From: Agriotes lineatus | Taxonomy: Eukaryota > Arthropoda > Insecta > Coleoptera > Elateridae | Length of the DNA: 64,000 nucleotides | Assembly: GCA_940337035.1 (NCBI GenBank) | Contig: CALNHX010003601.1 | Location: 1 to 64,000 of the forward strand | Reading direction: 5' to 3' | Shown: positions 1-10,124 of the stretch, in pieces | Position numbering within the stretch: position 1 is the first letter of the stretch | How the letters are laid out: every line of letters starts with the position of its first letter | Made by a program: the position numbers and the translations under genes | Notes under the pieces: model-generated | The model's database searches: none | Told to the model about the DNA's origin: nothing | Seen by the model: the letters and a program-made list of their open reading frames with translations, nothing else

Positions 1-150
1 CGTACAATAAAAATCAGAAAAAAATGGCATGGCAGCGAGAATCCGTTCACATTTCGATAGCGCCAACCGTACATACTTTACGACAATCACATCGCTATGG
101 TTGTGTTGTGATCTCGGTAACAATGAGATTGTTTGTAAATTAATAGTATA

Positions 151-274
151 TTATGATACTAGTGTATAAGTACGCTTTTAAAGCACGTGCGATGAGTTTA
201 ATAGAACGACGCGTTAGCGGAGTGCTTTTAACGTCGTTAGTGCTTTAATGGCTCTTATACACGTGTATCATACG
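151..274. repeat. Hairpin repeat
   Basis: The arms at about 151-190 and 234-274 are imperfect inverted copies (GATACTAGTGTATAAG against GATACACGTGTATAAG, then a shared TAAAGCAC). The loop holds GC-richer sequence with GACGCGTTAGCGG. It belongs with the other arm-plus-loop hairpins seen across the window. No coding content is seen. Confidence 0.6.
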
Positions 275-539
275 CTATTTTTCTACGATCGTAACTGAAA
301 TATAAAAACTTAGTTCGACGACACTTTTTCCGTCACGTTGTGTTAGATATTCTAGGTTATGTTCACATTCAAACTTTCGGCAAAGCGTGTTTTAATAAAA
401 ATTATTAAAACACGCCTCCAATGGCAACACGCGAATAAAATGTATTTCGGGCGCGAATATTAAGAGTGCTACAAACGTCGCTTTTGACACTAGAAACAGT
501 GAAAAAACTTGTCATTTTGACACGATCGTAGAAAATAGC
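274..539. repeat. Short inverted repeat around a small hairpin
   Basis: An 18-19 bp inverted pair (GCTATTTTTCTACGATCGT at 274-292 and its near-complement at 522-539) encloses about 230 bp. In the middle is a perfect small hairpin at 385-415 (GCGTGTTTTAATAA, loop AAA, then the complement). This could be a small MITE, but I could not define a target duplication. Confidence 0.4.
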
Positions 540-741
540 TATTTATGCAACAAGTGCTAAAAGTCGACGTTTATGCACGAGACATGAAAATTATGAAACG
601 AAGCCGAAGGCACGCGTTGCATACAATATTTTTTATTATACCTGCATCAGAATCGCCGTTTAAAGCACGCCTGAGCGTGCGAAAACAGGCGATTAAAGCT
701 CCCCGAGCTTTAAAGGTTGTCAAGGAAACGACTGAATACAA

Positions 742-990
742 CAACGGACGTGGACGTAAATAATTCTCGTAACTATAGTAGCAATATTAATATACCCTCT
801 CGATTTACCACGACAAAAATTATTTCTAAGTTTTTAGTGCGTAATTTATTTCCAGTATTGGAGGTATAATAAAAAATAGCGTAAAGTATTCGTGGATATC
901 TGGTCTTTAAAACACTTGCTCTATTTCGCTACGCCGTCGTGCTCGAAAACTCGCGCGTGTTTTAAAGACCTTGTTATCCACTCATACTAC
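742..990 (-). repeat. Left copy of an inverted repeat pair with internal hairpin
   Basis: This 250 bp block matches 6545-6825 in the opposite orientation at what looks like well over 90 percent identity. It contains a hairpin at 892-982: arms GTGGATA..GGTCTTTAAAACAC and GTGTTTTAAAGACC..TATCCAC around a loop rich in CTCG/GCGC. The arms end almost exactly where the nuclease transposon starts at 991. Either the pair forms the TIRs of one 6.1 kb composite unit, or it is two independent copies of one repeat. Confidence 0.75.
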
Positions 991-1297
991 AAATAACAAA
1001 AATTCCCGGAGAGCCAAATATTGGTGGAGAGCTGGGGTTTATCATTACAAATAAAGTTTTAAAAATCACCATCGATCCTATGTGTGCTACAAAAGTTATT
1101 TGGGGTCAAAGGTCAGAATTTGAGGTTTTTTGGATTTTTCTCGAAAACGGTAAGTTTTATCAAAAAAAAACCTCAAACCAAAGTTGTAGATCTTAAAATT
1201 CTCTACAAAAATGGCCTTCGTAATTTTTTTCCTAAGAGTTACCATTCCTGAGATATCGCGATTCTAAGACTCACATTATACATGATATGCACATATA
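991..1297 (+). repeat. Left terminal inverted repeat of nuclease transposon
   Basis: It aligns with the reverse complement of 3816-4119 with scattered substitutions and a few short indels. The outer end is AAATAACAAAAATTCCCGG and the inner end is about CATGATATGCACATAT. No open reading frame of note lies within it. Confidence 0.8.
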
Positions 1298-1576
1298 AGC
1301 CACGTATATACATAATCAGGCACTTAAGACAAGTATAAATACCTATTTGTGTCTCTTTTATATATATTATACTATTTTGAAAACATTTATTCAAAAGATA
1401 GTCAGTCCCTAACTGAATCCCCTCTACCCACGTGGCCTTGAAAAACATCTGGCTATTCTATTGTCCGTAGGTCTCGTTCATATACCTGTTTCTTTTAGTG
1501 CTAAAGGTTCAGTTCAAGTGAATATACGTACTTATTACAAGCGTCTACCATTTAGGTTATTTGTGCTATTTTATAG

Positions 1577-3603
1577 CTCGAAAAAATTTCTCAGTTTTGC
1601 TTTATTTGCAATAAACTTTTAACTGGAGATGAAACAGTTGTGGTTAATCGTGGAATGCCAACTTTAATCGAGGCTAGTGTCGCGAGAGGTGATGAGTTTA
1701 CTGAGTATTTAAGAACTCAAAAATCCGTTACAATACACGTGGATTGCAGAAAATCATACACCCGGAAAACTTCAATCGCTGCAGTAAAAAGACAACGTGA
1801 GAAGAAACAGGCTAGTACTTCAAAAATAAGTTCACCTCGTACTAGAACGCGAGTAAGTGAAGCAAATTTTTGTTTTAAAAAATACGGTTTATTTTGTGGC
1901 AATGAAGCCAATGAAGAAACTGAGAAAAAGAAAGCACAGCATCTTCGAAAAAAAATGTATAACGTGACTACACTAAAATTCAAAGAATCCCTGTTGAAAT
2001 TAGCTAAAGATCGTTCTGATGATGTTTCAAAGGCTGTTCTTGAACGTATTAATTTTGAGTATGATTTAGTCACTGCTGATGCAAAATACCATGACAGTTG
2101 TTACAAATCTTTCTTAAAACCTAATATTGGTGGTAAAATTGGCCGTCCACAAGATGAAACTGTAAACTCTGCGATGGAGAAAATTTTTCAATTCATAGAA
2201 ACGAGTGATTATTGCCAGTTTTCGTTGGATGAATTGAAGAAAATTTTTTTGAGTATGAATTATCCCCTTACCCCTTATCACTCTTCAGTCAATACTGAGG
2301 TTGATCGTACAAACGCTACTTACATTATTGATGGAGGATACCTAGTACATCACGTTGTGTGGGATCGAGAAGAAACCTCTAGCGTTATTTTTGATAAATA
2401 TGTTCAGTATCTACGTATACATTATGGGCTTACAGTGACGGTAGTATTTGACGGCTACAGTGACTCGACGAAGAATATTAAAGCTGTAGAACAACGTCGT
2501 CGAACTACAAAAACATCATCGGGTTCCGAGATTATCTTTGATGAATTTATGACGCAGTTCCAGCGAATCAATAACAATTTTTCGCGAACATTAATAATAA
2601 ATCTTGTTTCATTTCCATGTTAAGTGAAAAATTAACAGCTGCGAATATTGCAGTGAAACAAGCTCAAAATGACGCAGATGTCCTCATAATTGAAACAGCA
2701 ATAGAAAAATTTAATGCAACAAACACAACAATTGCAGTTGGTGAAGATGTTGATTGGTTAGTACTACTTACTGCAAGGACTCCAATTGATAAAATTATTT
2801 ATTTTCTGAAACCTGGAAGGGCTCAACAGCGAACAGAAATATATTCTTCAAAAAGTTTATCTGCTTATCCCAAATGCCAAAACTATATTTTATTTTTACA
2901 TGCGATAACCGGCTGCGACACTTTGTCAGCAATGTACAGAAGGGGCAAAACGTCAGTATTTAAATTATTTAAAAAAAAAGATTTGACTGACTGCGCTAAA
3001 GTATTTACAGAAATTGATTCCACACCTCAAACAATAATTACGGAAGGAATTCGCTTTCTTCTTGCGGTTTATGGAGCTCCAAAAAAAATTACTTGCATTG
3101 ATAAATACCGATACTTAACTTTTGTAAAAAATACGCCAAACAAGAAACAAGTACAACTATCATGTCTTCCTCCAACATCGGCATCTGCTATTCAACACTT
3201 GTATCGAGTATACTATCAAGTTCAAACATGGCTAGGCAATCAACTGAACTCAGAAGACTGGGGTTGGAAATTGATAGATAATACTCTGGAACCGATTCAA
3301 ACTTTATTCCCACCTGCTCCAGAAAAACTCCTCAAGACTATTATTTGCAATTGCAGAAAGGTTGTAGTGCCAAATGTGGCTGTAAAAAAAGTCGGGTTGC
3401 TGTGTTCTCCAGCGTGTACCAATTGCCAAGGTCAGTCTTGCTCAAATGTCCAGTTGAGTACAATAGAGGAAGATTCCTGTGATTTTAATGAAGAGACCAA
3501 TGACTCAGCCACATTTGAACAATTTATGACCATCCAGCAAGAAGAAGAAATCGAAGAAGACATGACTGTTGAAGTAGACTTTCAAGAGTATGAATCTGAT
3601 TAA
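1577..3603 (+). pseudogene. FEN1/XPG-like nuclease gene of the TIR transposon, one frameshift
   Basis: Two overlapping frames, 1577-2623 and 2617-3603, read as one protein broken by a single shift in the T-rich stretch near 2576-2581. The first frame runs upstream of the first start-like codon (GTG at 1640) to 1577, giving a CxxC pair (CFIC). It is preceded by a good splice acceptor (pyrimidine tract then TAG at 1574-1576), so an upstream exon is likely. Counting from 1640, cysteine/histidine positions near 36, 86, 151 and 154 (YHDSC) look zinc-binding. An Asp near 231 (IIDGG) and an Asp near 271 (VVFDGY) followed by an RRR run match the N half of a PIN/XPG fold. In the second frame, DADVLI near 19-24, VGEDVDWL near 42-49 and TGCDTLS near 98-104 match the XPG-I acidic motifs and the FEN1-like helix-two-turn-helix. 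The C-terminus has a cysteine cluster and an acidic tail. Role inferred: strand cleavage in transposition. The shift could be a real mutation or an assembly error. Confidence 0.65.
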
Positions 3604-3815
3604 AATATCTAAAGAAATCAAAACAATAGTTAACCCAATAATCAATAGCAATATCAATAATCAATATCAATAATAAGGTAATATCTAGAACTTGACGGGT
3701 ATTGTTCCCTTAAATTATCCTAAAATTGTCATGACAGTTAGTGGAGTAGGTCTACAGGGGAAACCACGGTAAAAAAAAACGTGCCGAGTACACTACCTCA
3801 CAGGTGGCGTGGAAA

Positions 3816-4119
3816 TATGTGCATATCATGTATAATGTCACTCTTAGAATCGCGATATCTCAGGAATGGTAACTCTTAGGAAAAAAATCATGAAGATTAT
3901 TTTTGTAGATAATTTTAAGATCTACAACTTTGGTTTAAGGTTTTTTTTTATAAAACTTACCGTTTTCGATAAAAATCCAAAAAACCTCAAATTTTGACCT
4001 TTGACCCCGAATAACTTTTGTAGCACACATAGGATCGATGGGGATTTTTAAAACTTTATTTGTAATGGCAAACCCCAGCTCTCCACCAATATTTGGCTCT
4101 CCGGGAATTTTTGTTATTT
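3816..4119 (-). repeat. Right terminal inverted repeat of nuclease transposon
   Basis: Inverted partner of 991-1297. The gene's stop codon lies about 210 bp inside this repeat, and the AT-rich stretch between contains tandem AATCAATA-like steps. Confidence 0.8.
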
Positions 4120-4426
4120 TAAATGTCTATATTGACCGGACTAAAAGTACCTATAGTCAGTTATCAATGTCAAAATACCGGGTGTCTTAAAAATAATTAC
4201 ATCTAGTAGGTTTTGATTTTTGTTTACATGTAAATTTGTATGTGCCGCTAGATTGTTATTGGTATTACATTATTCAGAGTTGTCACTTTATTAATTGTCA
4301 AATTAAAGAGTAAACTTCAAATAGTTATAATTAAATTTGTTAATTCAACATAAAATGTACACTATGAAAGAAAACATTTTTATTATTGAGGCATATTTTC
4401 GATCAGGATAGTAATTACTAAATGGA

Positions 4427-4961
4427 GAATGGCAGTATTCCCATGTGGTTTGTAAGCAGCAGTTTCCTAACAGAATTGTTGAAGAAACTGTTTTGTTGCA
4501 TCTCATTCGTCGCACTGTTGGAACATTTGTGGCGACAGGAAGTGCAGAAAAAGGAAAGTCTACTGGAAGGCCAGTCACTGCCCCAAACGTTAGTGAAAAT
4601 GTCGAAGCTCTTGTTGTACAAAATCCAAAAATGCCAGTGCCTCGTGTTTCAGCTCAGACGGATGTCCCTACAAGTACTGTAAAATTTACAATTTCTCGAG
4701 CAGTTTTTTCCCAATCTAGTAATTAGCAGAGGGACTTGGCCAGCAAATTCACCCGATCTTACTCCGTTAGATTCCTCCATCTTCGGACATCTTAAAAATG
4801 AGGCCTACCAAGAAACAATTAATTTCGAGGAGCTGATGGAGTACATTAGAAGTAAATGCAATGATACAACACCTGCAATGTTGCACCACGTTTTTAATAA
4901 CATGAAACGTAGGTTAGCATTGTGTATTCAGCAAAATGGTGGACACTTTGAGCACTTGTAG
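4427..4961 (+). pseudogene. Tc1/mariner (IS630) transposase remnant, internal deletion
   Basis: The first part (about 4445-4726) reads as an N-terminal helix-turn-helix region: a QQFPNR motif, then GRPVTAP. This is the usual layout of insect IS630-type transposases. The second part (about 4727-4961, another frame) reads WPANSPDLTPLDSSIFGHLK and ends GGHFEHL before a stop. This is the C-terminal catalytic and tail region. The central catalytic segment is missing, so this is a dead deletion derivative. Terminal repeats are not clear; GTCAGTTAT appears in inverted form near both sides. Confidence 0.7.
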
Positions 4962-5466
4962 CCAAGCAATAACTGACCCTTTTTTACGGACTACCTTTAG
5001 CCATGAAGTTAGTTTCCTTCCGTTGCTTTTAAATTCTGTACCTATTTAAGAAATATTTTTTATTTTTTGGAAAAAATATACGATTAATCATTTTTATATG
5101 CGTTGTCTTACTTCTTACAATTTTTGTGCTGTTAAATAATGCTTTATAATACGTATATAATGTGTGTTACTTGACAAATAAACGAAAACCACTCCTTAAC
5201 TGAATTCGGTCAACAAAGGTTATTGAGGTTATGTTATTATTCTGTCTACTAGCTAACACCATTGCGCAAGAGCGGCACATTCTATTTTGCATGGGAAATT
5301 CAAAGCACACTAGATGTAGTTCTTTTTTAGACACACTGTAGATGCTTGTCAATATCCATCAAGGCACTCTTAATATCTAATGCCAATTTTTTTCTGTCCC
5401 AGAATAAACGTCTAGTTTATAAAATCGATTTCTTCGATTTTAGCAGTCGAACGGTATACCATACAT
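4962..5466. other. No gene seen
   Basis: AT-rich sequence after the IS630 remnant. The only sizeable open frame (5167-5352, minus) has no recognisable motif. Confidence 0.5.
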
Positions 5467-5559
5467 AATATGACTTTAAAGACTCCTCTCCTTTATTGAC
5501 CTCGTTCGCAAAACTCGCTCGGCTGTAAAGAGACTCGTCAATTAAAGTCCTACATTATC
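5467..5559. repeat. Hairpin repeat
   Basis: Outer arms TAATATGACTTTAA and TTAAAGTCCTACATTA pair imperfectly. The interior carries CTCGTTCGC and GCTCGGCTG. It is the same architecture as the other hairpins in this window. Confidence 0.5.
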
Positions 5560-5579
5560 TACTTGTTATATAACTAATA

Positions 5580-5835
5580 ATCCGCTGGAGGAATAAAAAT
5601 TTTATTTTGCAATTTTAATAAACGGCCTGTATTCAAGTAAATAAAGATACAAATCAAAATAGGGTAAATGCGTTAATTGCTTCATCTTTGACTTTTTATA
5701 TGTATTATATAAATGAATAATACATTAACTATAGTGAACTAAAGTTTTTAAACCGTTAGAGGAATAAAATTTTTAGTTTGTAGTTTTAATAAACAATTAG
5801 TTTAATGCCCTGTATCGAAGTAAATAAATATGACA
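5580..5835 (+). repeat. Two diverged direct copies, period about 170 bp
   Basis: CCGCTGGAGGAATAAAA near 5582 and CCGTTAGAGGAATAAAA near 5752 are each followed by an AT-rich tract with TTTTAATAAAC and then CCTGTAT(T/C)(C/G)AAGTAAATAAA. This is a local tandem duplication with decay. Confidence 0.5.
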
Positions 5836-5893
5836 TTATAAAATAAAATTGATACAAATTCTGATCAGTTATACTACCTTTTAAATGAGGTAG

Positions 5894-5967
5894 TAGTTTG
5901 TTAGTATGTTGTGGGGAGGCTGATGTCAGGCAAGTAGGCCTTCATAGGACCTTTTTGCCAACCCCAT
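5894..5967 (-). repeat. 3' tail of tRNA-derived SINE (truncated)
   Basis: The reverse complement matches the last 80 bp of the full SINE at 20276-20618 (GGTTGG..AAAAGGTCCTATGAA.GCC and CTCCCCACAAC). The tRNA-like head is absent, as expected for a 5'-truncated copy. Confidence 0.7.
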
Positions 5968-5968
5968 C

Positions 5969-6029
5969 GATATTATCCACGAGAGGTATTTGAAGCTGCA
6001 AGGTTTAGTTACCTCGAGTGGATAATATC
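5969..6029. repeat. Small hairpin
   Basis: GATATTATCCACGAGAGGTA and the inverse of GATATTATCCACTCGAGGTA close a loop of about 21 bases. It sits directly at the end of the SINE tail. Confidence 0.6.
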
Positions 6030-6544
6030 TAGTAACCCACGTATGCCATACAAAATTGTATTGAACAACTCAATAAATACCTTAAAAGTGTACATTTTTA
6101 TTGACAGGTGTGACAAGTCAAAGTGACAAATTAATTGACAGTGAGATAAAGCATTTATAAGTTAATGCGTTAAGTAGTTATAAGTTACGAAAAATCATAG
6201 TAGAACTAGTTTTATCGAAAATGGTTTTGCAAATCCTATAAGTTGTCCGAATCCAAATTTTAATCGAACATTTTTGTTTGTTAATAATGCTTTGTAATAT
6301 AATGTAAATTAATTATAATCCCATTGTTGCCTTAATAAGGAGTCCCAGAGAAAATAAAGTTTATAAACTGCTAATTAAATTTACGAACTGTCAATTAAGC
6401 GTATTGTAAATCTAAATAGCAAGTTAAATAATGCCTAGAATACAACTAAGGCAAACAAACCACTGCTGAAAAAGCTGAAATTGTGTGTTTAGTTAGTTCA
6501 AAATAAATATTAATTTTTAAACTACAATTAGAATTAATAGTATA
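6030..6544. other. No gene seen
   Basis: AT-rich sequence with no recognisable protein or repeat boundary. Confidence 0.5.
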
Positions 6545-6825
6545 TTAAAGTAGGAGTGGATAACAAGGTCTTTAAAACACGCGCGAGTTTTCGAGCACGA
6601 CGGCGTAGCTGGAGTGCTCGAAATAGAGCAAGTGTTTTAAAGACCAGTTATCCACGAATACTTTACGCTATTTTTTATTATACCTCCAATACTGGAAATA
6701 AATTACGCACTACAAGCTTAGAAATAATTTTTGTCGTGATAAATCGAGATGGCATAATAATATTGCTACTATAGTTACGAGAATTGTTTACGTTTTTGTC
6801 GCGTCCACGTCGTGTCAGCAAAATA
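6545..6825 (+). repeat. Right copy of inverted repeat pair with internal hairpin
   Basis: Inverted copy of 742-990 with a hairpin at 6554-6656. Compared with the left copy, its loop has an extra GAGCACTCCA-type insertion and the outer part has an insertion near 6790-6800. The two copies are close enough to suggest recent movement or gene conversion. Confidence 0.75.
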
Positions 6826-6865
6826 AAGATAGCGGTGAAGTTATAACGTTACCTATATACCTTAC

Positions 6866-7042
6866 AGAAATAGTTTTAACGGTCAAGGCCAGGAAAATAC
6901 AATATTTCGGACACGTTATGCGAAATGGAAAATACCACCTCCTTCAACTAATCCTGCAGGGAAAAATTAAAGGAAAAAGAGGTCCCGGCCGGCGCAGAAC
7001 ATCATCGTTGAAAAACCTTAGGCAGTGGACCGGCCTGAATTA
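6866..7042 (+). pseudogene. 3' end of an RTE-like LINE ORF
   Basis: The frame reads KARKIQYFGHVMRNGKYHLL, continues with a GKRGPGRRR basic stretch and ends near QWTGLN. This FGHxxR...GKxxGKRxxGR segment is the typical C-terminal end of insect RTE-like endonuclease/reverse-transcriptase polyproteins. Only the last 55 or so residues remain. The upstream reverse transcriptase is absent, so this is a 5'-truncated insertion. Confidence 0.75.
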
Positions 7043-7094
7043 AATGTAAATAAGGATTACCAGCAACCGGTCGTAATTTTGCGTGTTTTTAAAT

Positions 7095-7174
7095 TTTAAA
7101 ACACGTTGCTACTGACAACGTGCCTAATGAAATCTTTTAAACACGTTACTACTGACGACCTCAACTAATGAAAA
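7095..7174 (+). repeat. Two 40 bp tandem copies
   Basis: TTTTAAAACACGTTGCTACT and TTTTAAACACGTTACTACT begin two adjacent copies that both run on to CTAATGAAA. They directly follow the LINE tail. Confidence 0.55.
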
Positions 7175-7181
7175 CAGCCAA

Positions 7182-7963
7182 CTAAAAGGCAATTTTACAC
7201 ACTGTCGTAGATAAAAAATATTGTAGTCATTCAAATACAGTAGCCAGCGAACATAAAAAGGGACTCTAGCTGTATTATGTGTAGTACTTCCTATAATAAC
7301 ATCTAAATAGCTGTAAACAAATCGTGAATACGGGCCGTTTCATTTTCGCTGCAATAAAGGTCAAAATAAAAGCTCAATGAATCATAAAAAACGTAATCAA
7401 AACATGCTTACAACTTAACTTCTATGAATTAACAGACCAATGAAATAAAATGTTGATGATTTGTTTTATTAGCTGACAGAGTTGTTAATTTGTAACTATT
7501 AAATTAAAATGCTAAGCAAAAAGTACAGATCAATATCAGACGCCGAAAATAGTTTTCCGCTGCTCAACTGTTAATTCTTCTGACCTATTTGTAATTTAGC
7601 TGCGCAATACTTAATTTTGCTAACAAAATAGATTTAGAAGGACTAGCGGAGTATTAATATGTTGAAACGTTATTATGCCGACGGATCATGTTATTTTGCT
7701 GATCACATTTTGATGGTGGAACAATTTTGATGATAGTAAAATATCCAGTTGCTAAAAAGATGGCTATTTGTATTACTAGGGAGGGAATGACACATTCCAG
7801 AGTTATACACATGATTCTTTGGCACTTTTACATTTTATGATGACCAATTAATTAATTCCCATAAAAAATCTAAATAAGCCAAAGCGGTAAATCATTTGAA
7901 ATATGCGAAAACTTCATACATATACGAGTAGCTCGAAGTTTCCACCGTCAGCTTATCGGCCTA
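7182..7963. other. No gene seen
   Basis: AT-rich sequence between the LINE tail and the long foldback element. No coding or repeat structure recognised. Confidence 0.5.
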
Positions 7964-10124
7964 ATAGGCCAGTCAAATTAGATATTTACTTGACAAAAAT
8001 ACTACCTGAAAAGTGAGCATGTAGTTTTATAGAACAGATCACGTAGAATTGAATGAACTAAAAAGTAACAGCTGAATCAGTGGAGAAGTGATTCAAAATT
8101 GCGGTCAAAGTAATGAAAAAACGGTTTTTTGCATATAAAAGAGCAAAAACGCGATGAATTTTTTCCAAAAAAAATAGGCTTATGTAGTTTAAAAAAGCAA
8201 ATAAATTAAGCTGTCGATGGTCAAAATCGATTGATTAGAAAAAAAGTTATCGCTAAAAAACCGCTAAAAATGACCGATTTTTCAATTGGTCTTAACTTTT
8301 AAAAAAAAACCTATATAACGTTGAAATTTTCAAAAAGTATAGTACTCGGTGATCAGAAAACGCACAATTTTGAAATTTTGCAAAAATGTTGATTACTTTT
8401 TGCATAAATCATTTTTTTCGAAAAAATACGTTTTCGCAGAAATTGATTTACTCAGCTTGCAGAAGTCGTACAGCAATCAGCATAGGCTTATTTTCTTCCT
8501 TAAGCGTTATACTACCACACACAATATAAGCGAAAATTTTTTTGTACTTGAAAATATGTGCAAATTTAATGTGAAGAGTGATCTTTTTTTTTACGCACAC
8601 AAAATGTTGAATATTTTTGTCAATTTTAATTGTACCGAAATTACATAAGCACCATTCGATAGCTGTCAACTTTCTACGAATTTAATTGCGCTTTTGTTTA
8701 TTTTAACAACAAAGTACACATAAACTTCAGATTAGTGGTCTTTATAAGACTGGCTGTTAGTGTAGTTATATATCACAGTCCCAGTGTGCCAAAGAATACT
8801 TGGTTGATATTTTGTCAATATATGTCTGGGTGGGCAATAAACTGCAGTAATAGTTATCTCATATGCAAGGGTTTGTACTTTGATAGATGTTTATATTATG
8901 TAACAATTACTTGTAAATAATTTGTTTAAATATATCTTATAATCCTATTTTTAATAAAAATATTTTTCACGTTTAATGTCAGTTTAGAAATGAAATAATT
9001 AGTTGCTATAATTATTCTTCTAATTAATATTATGATTCTTATAATAATTATTAGAATCATTATAAACATTTAAAAAAGGAAGGATATTCTGAGTACATTG
9101 TGCAGGGCGAGTAAACGGCCAGTGGAGCGGCCTACTACGAGTTTCTCCCCACAACGAACGCTACTCGCCACAGCACCGCTCTGAACGGAACATACATTTT
9201 GCGACGCTTAATGTAAACCGGTTCGCAATAAATAATACACGGTCAATAATTGCGAAATAATTTTTATATTACACTAGAAGTCTTCCACTAAAGTGTGTGC
9301 AAATTTCAGCCGCTAATATTAATAATAGAATGTGCAGCAATTTAAAACAAAAAAATTCCTCAGCTTCTATGGATCGTACTTTAATCTTTTTTTAATTACG
9401 GAGAAAATTGGCAGCTATCGAATGGTGCTTATGTAATTTCGGTACAATTAAAATTGACAAAAATATTCAACATTTTGTGCGCGTAAAACAAAGATCACTC
9501 TTCACATTAAATTTGCACATATTTTCGAGGGCAAAAAAATTTGCGCTCATATTGTGTGTGATAGTATAACTCTTAAGGAACAAATTAAGCCTATGCTGAT
9601 TGCTATACGACTTCTGCAAGCTGAGTAAATCAATTTCTGCGAAAACGTATTTTTTTCGAAAAAAATGATTTATGCAAAAAGTAATCAAGATTTTTGCAAA
9701 TTTTAAAATCGTGTGTTTTCTGCTCATCTAATACTATGCTTTCTGAAAATTTCAACGTTATATAGGTTTTTCTTTTAAAGTTAAGAACAATTGAAAAATC
9801 GGTCATTTTTAGCGGTTTTTTAGCGATAACTTTTTTTTTAATTATTCAATTTTGACCATCGACAGCTTAATTTATTTGTTTTTTTAAACTACATAAGCCT
9901 ATTTTTTTTGGAAAAAATTCATTGCTTTTTTGCTCTTTTATATGCAAAAAACCGTTTTTTCATTACTTTGAGCGCAATTTTGAATCACTTCTCCACTGAT
10001 TCAGCTGTTACTTTTTAATTCATTCAATTCTACGTGATTTGTTCTATAAAACTACATGCTCACCTTTCAGGTAGTATTTTTGTCAAAAAAACGAGGTATT
10101 TTCGACAATTTGACTGGCCTATAA
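7964..10124. mobile_element. 2.2 kb foldback element with about 730 bp arms
   Basis: The left arm 7964-8692 and right arm 9387-10124 are inverted copies along their full length (outer end ATAGGCCAGTCAAATT; inner end near CGATAGCTG). The 690 bp centre and the arms have no recognisable protein; the small open frames in the arms are mirror images of each other. The right arm has an extra GAGGTATTTTCG-type stretch near its outer end. The family is unknown to me: a non-autonomous long-TIR DNA element is the simplest reading. No target duplication could be fixed beyond a possible AT-rich dinucleotide. Confidence 0.75.

Larger units (their letters stand above)
991..4119 (+). mobile_element. TIR transposon with XPG/FEN1-like nuclease gene (Academ-like?)
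   Basis: A 3,129 bp unit is bounded by inverted repeats at 991-1297 and 3816-4119, about 305 bp each and clearly alignable along their length, starting AAATAACAAAAATTCCCGG on both ends. Between them lies one plus-strand gene (1577-3603) for a FEN1/XPG-type nuclease with zinc-binding-like residues and no visible DDE transposase. Academ-superfamily DNA transposons are known to encode XPG-type nucleases, so that is the best family guess, but it is inference. I could not identify a convincing target duplication: the left flank is CATACTAC and the right flank TAAATGTC. The left end abuts the inverted hairpin repeat. Confidence 0.7.

Noticed and set aside
545..763. 72-codon plus-strand frame
   Set aside because: It crosses hairpin repeat sequence and ends in the inverted repeat; no motif.
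1717..2073. 118-codon minus-strand frame
   Set aside because: Shadow of the nuclease gene on the other strand.
8349..9727. Paired frames of 73-99 codons
   Set aside because: They are mirror images in the arms of the foldback element and lack motifs.
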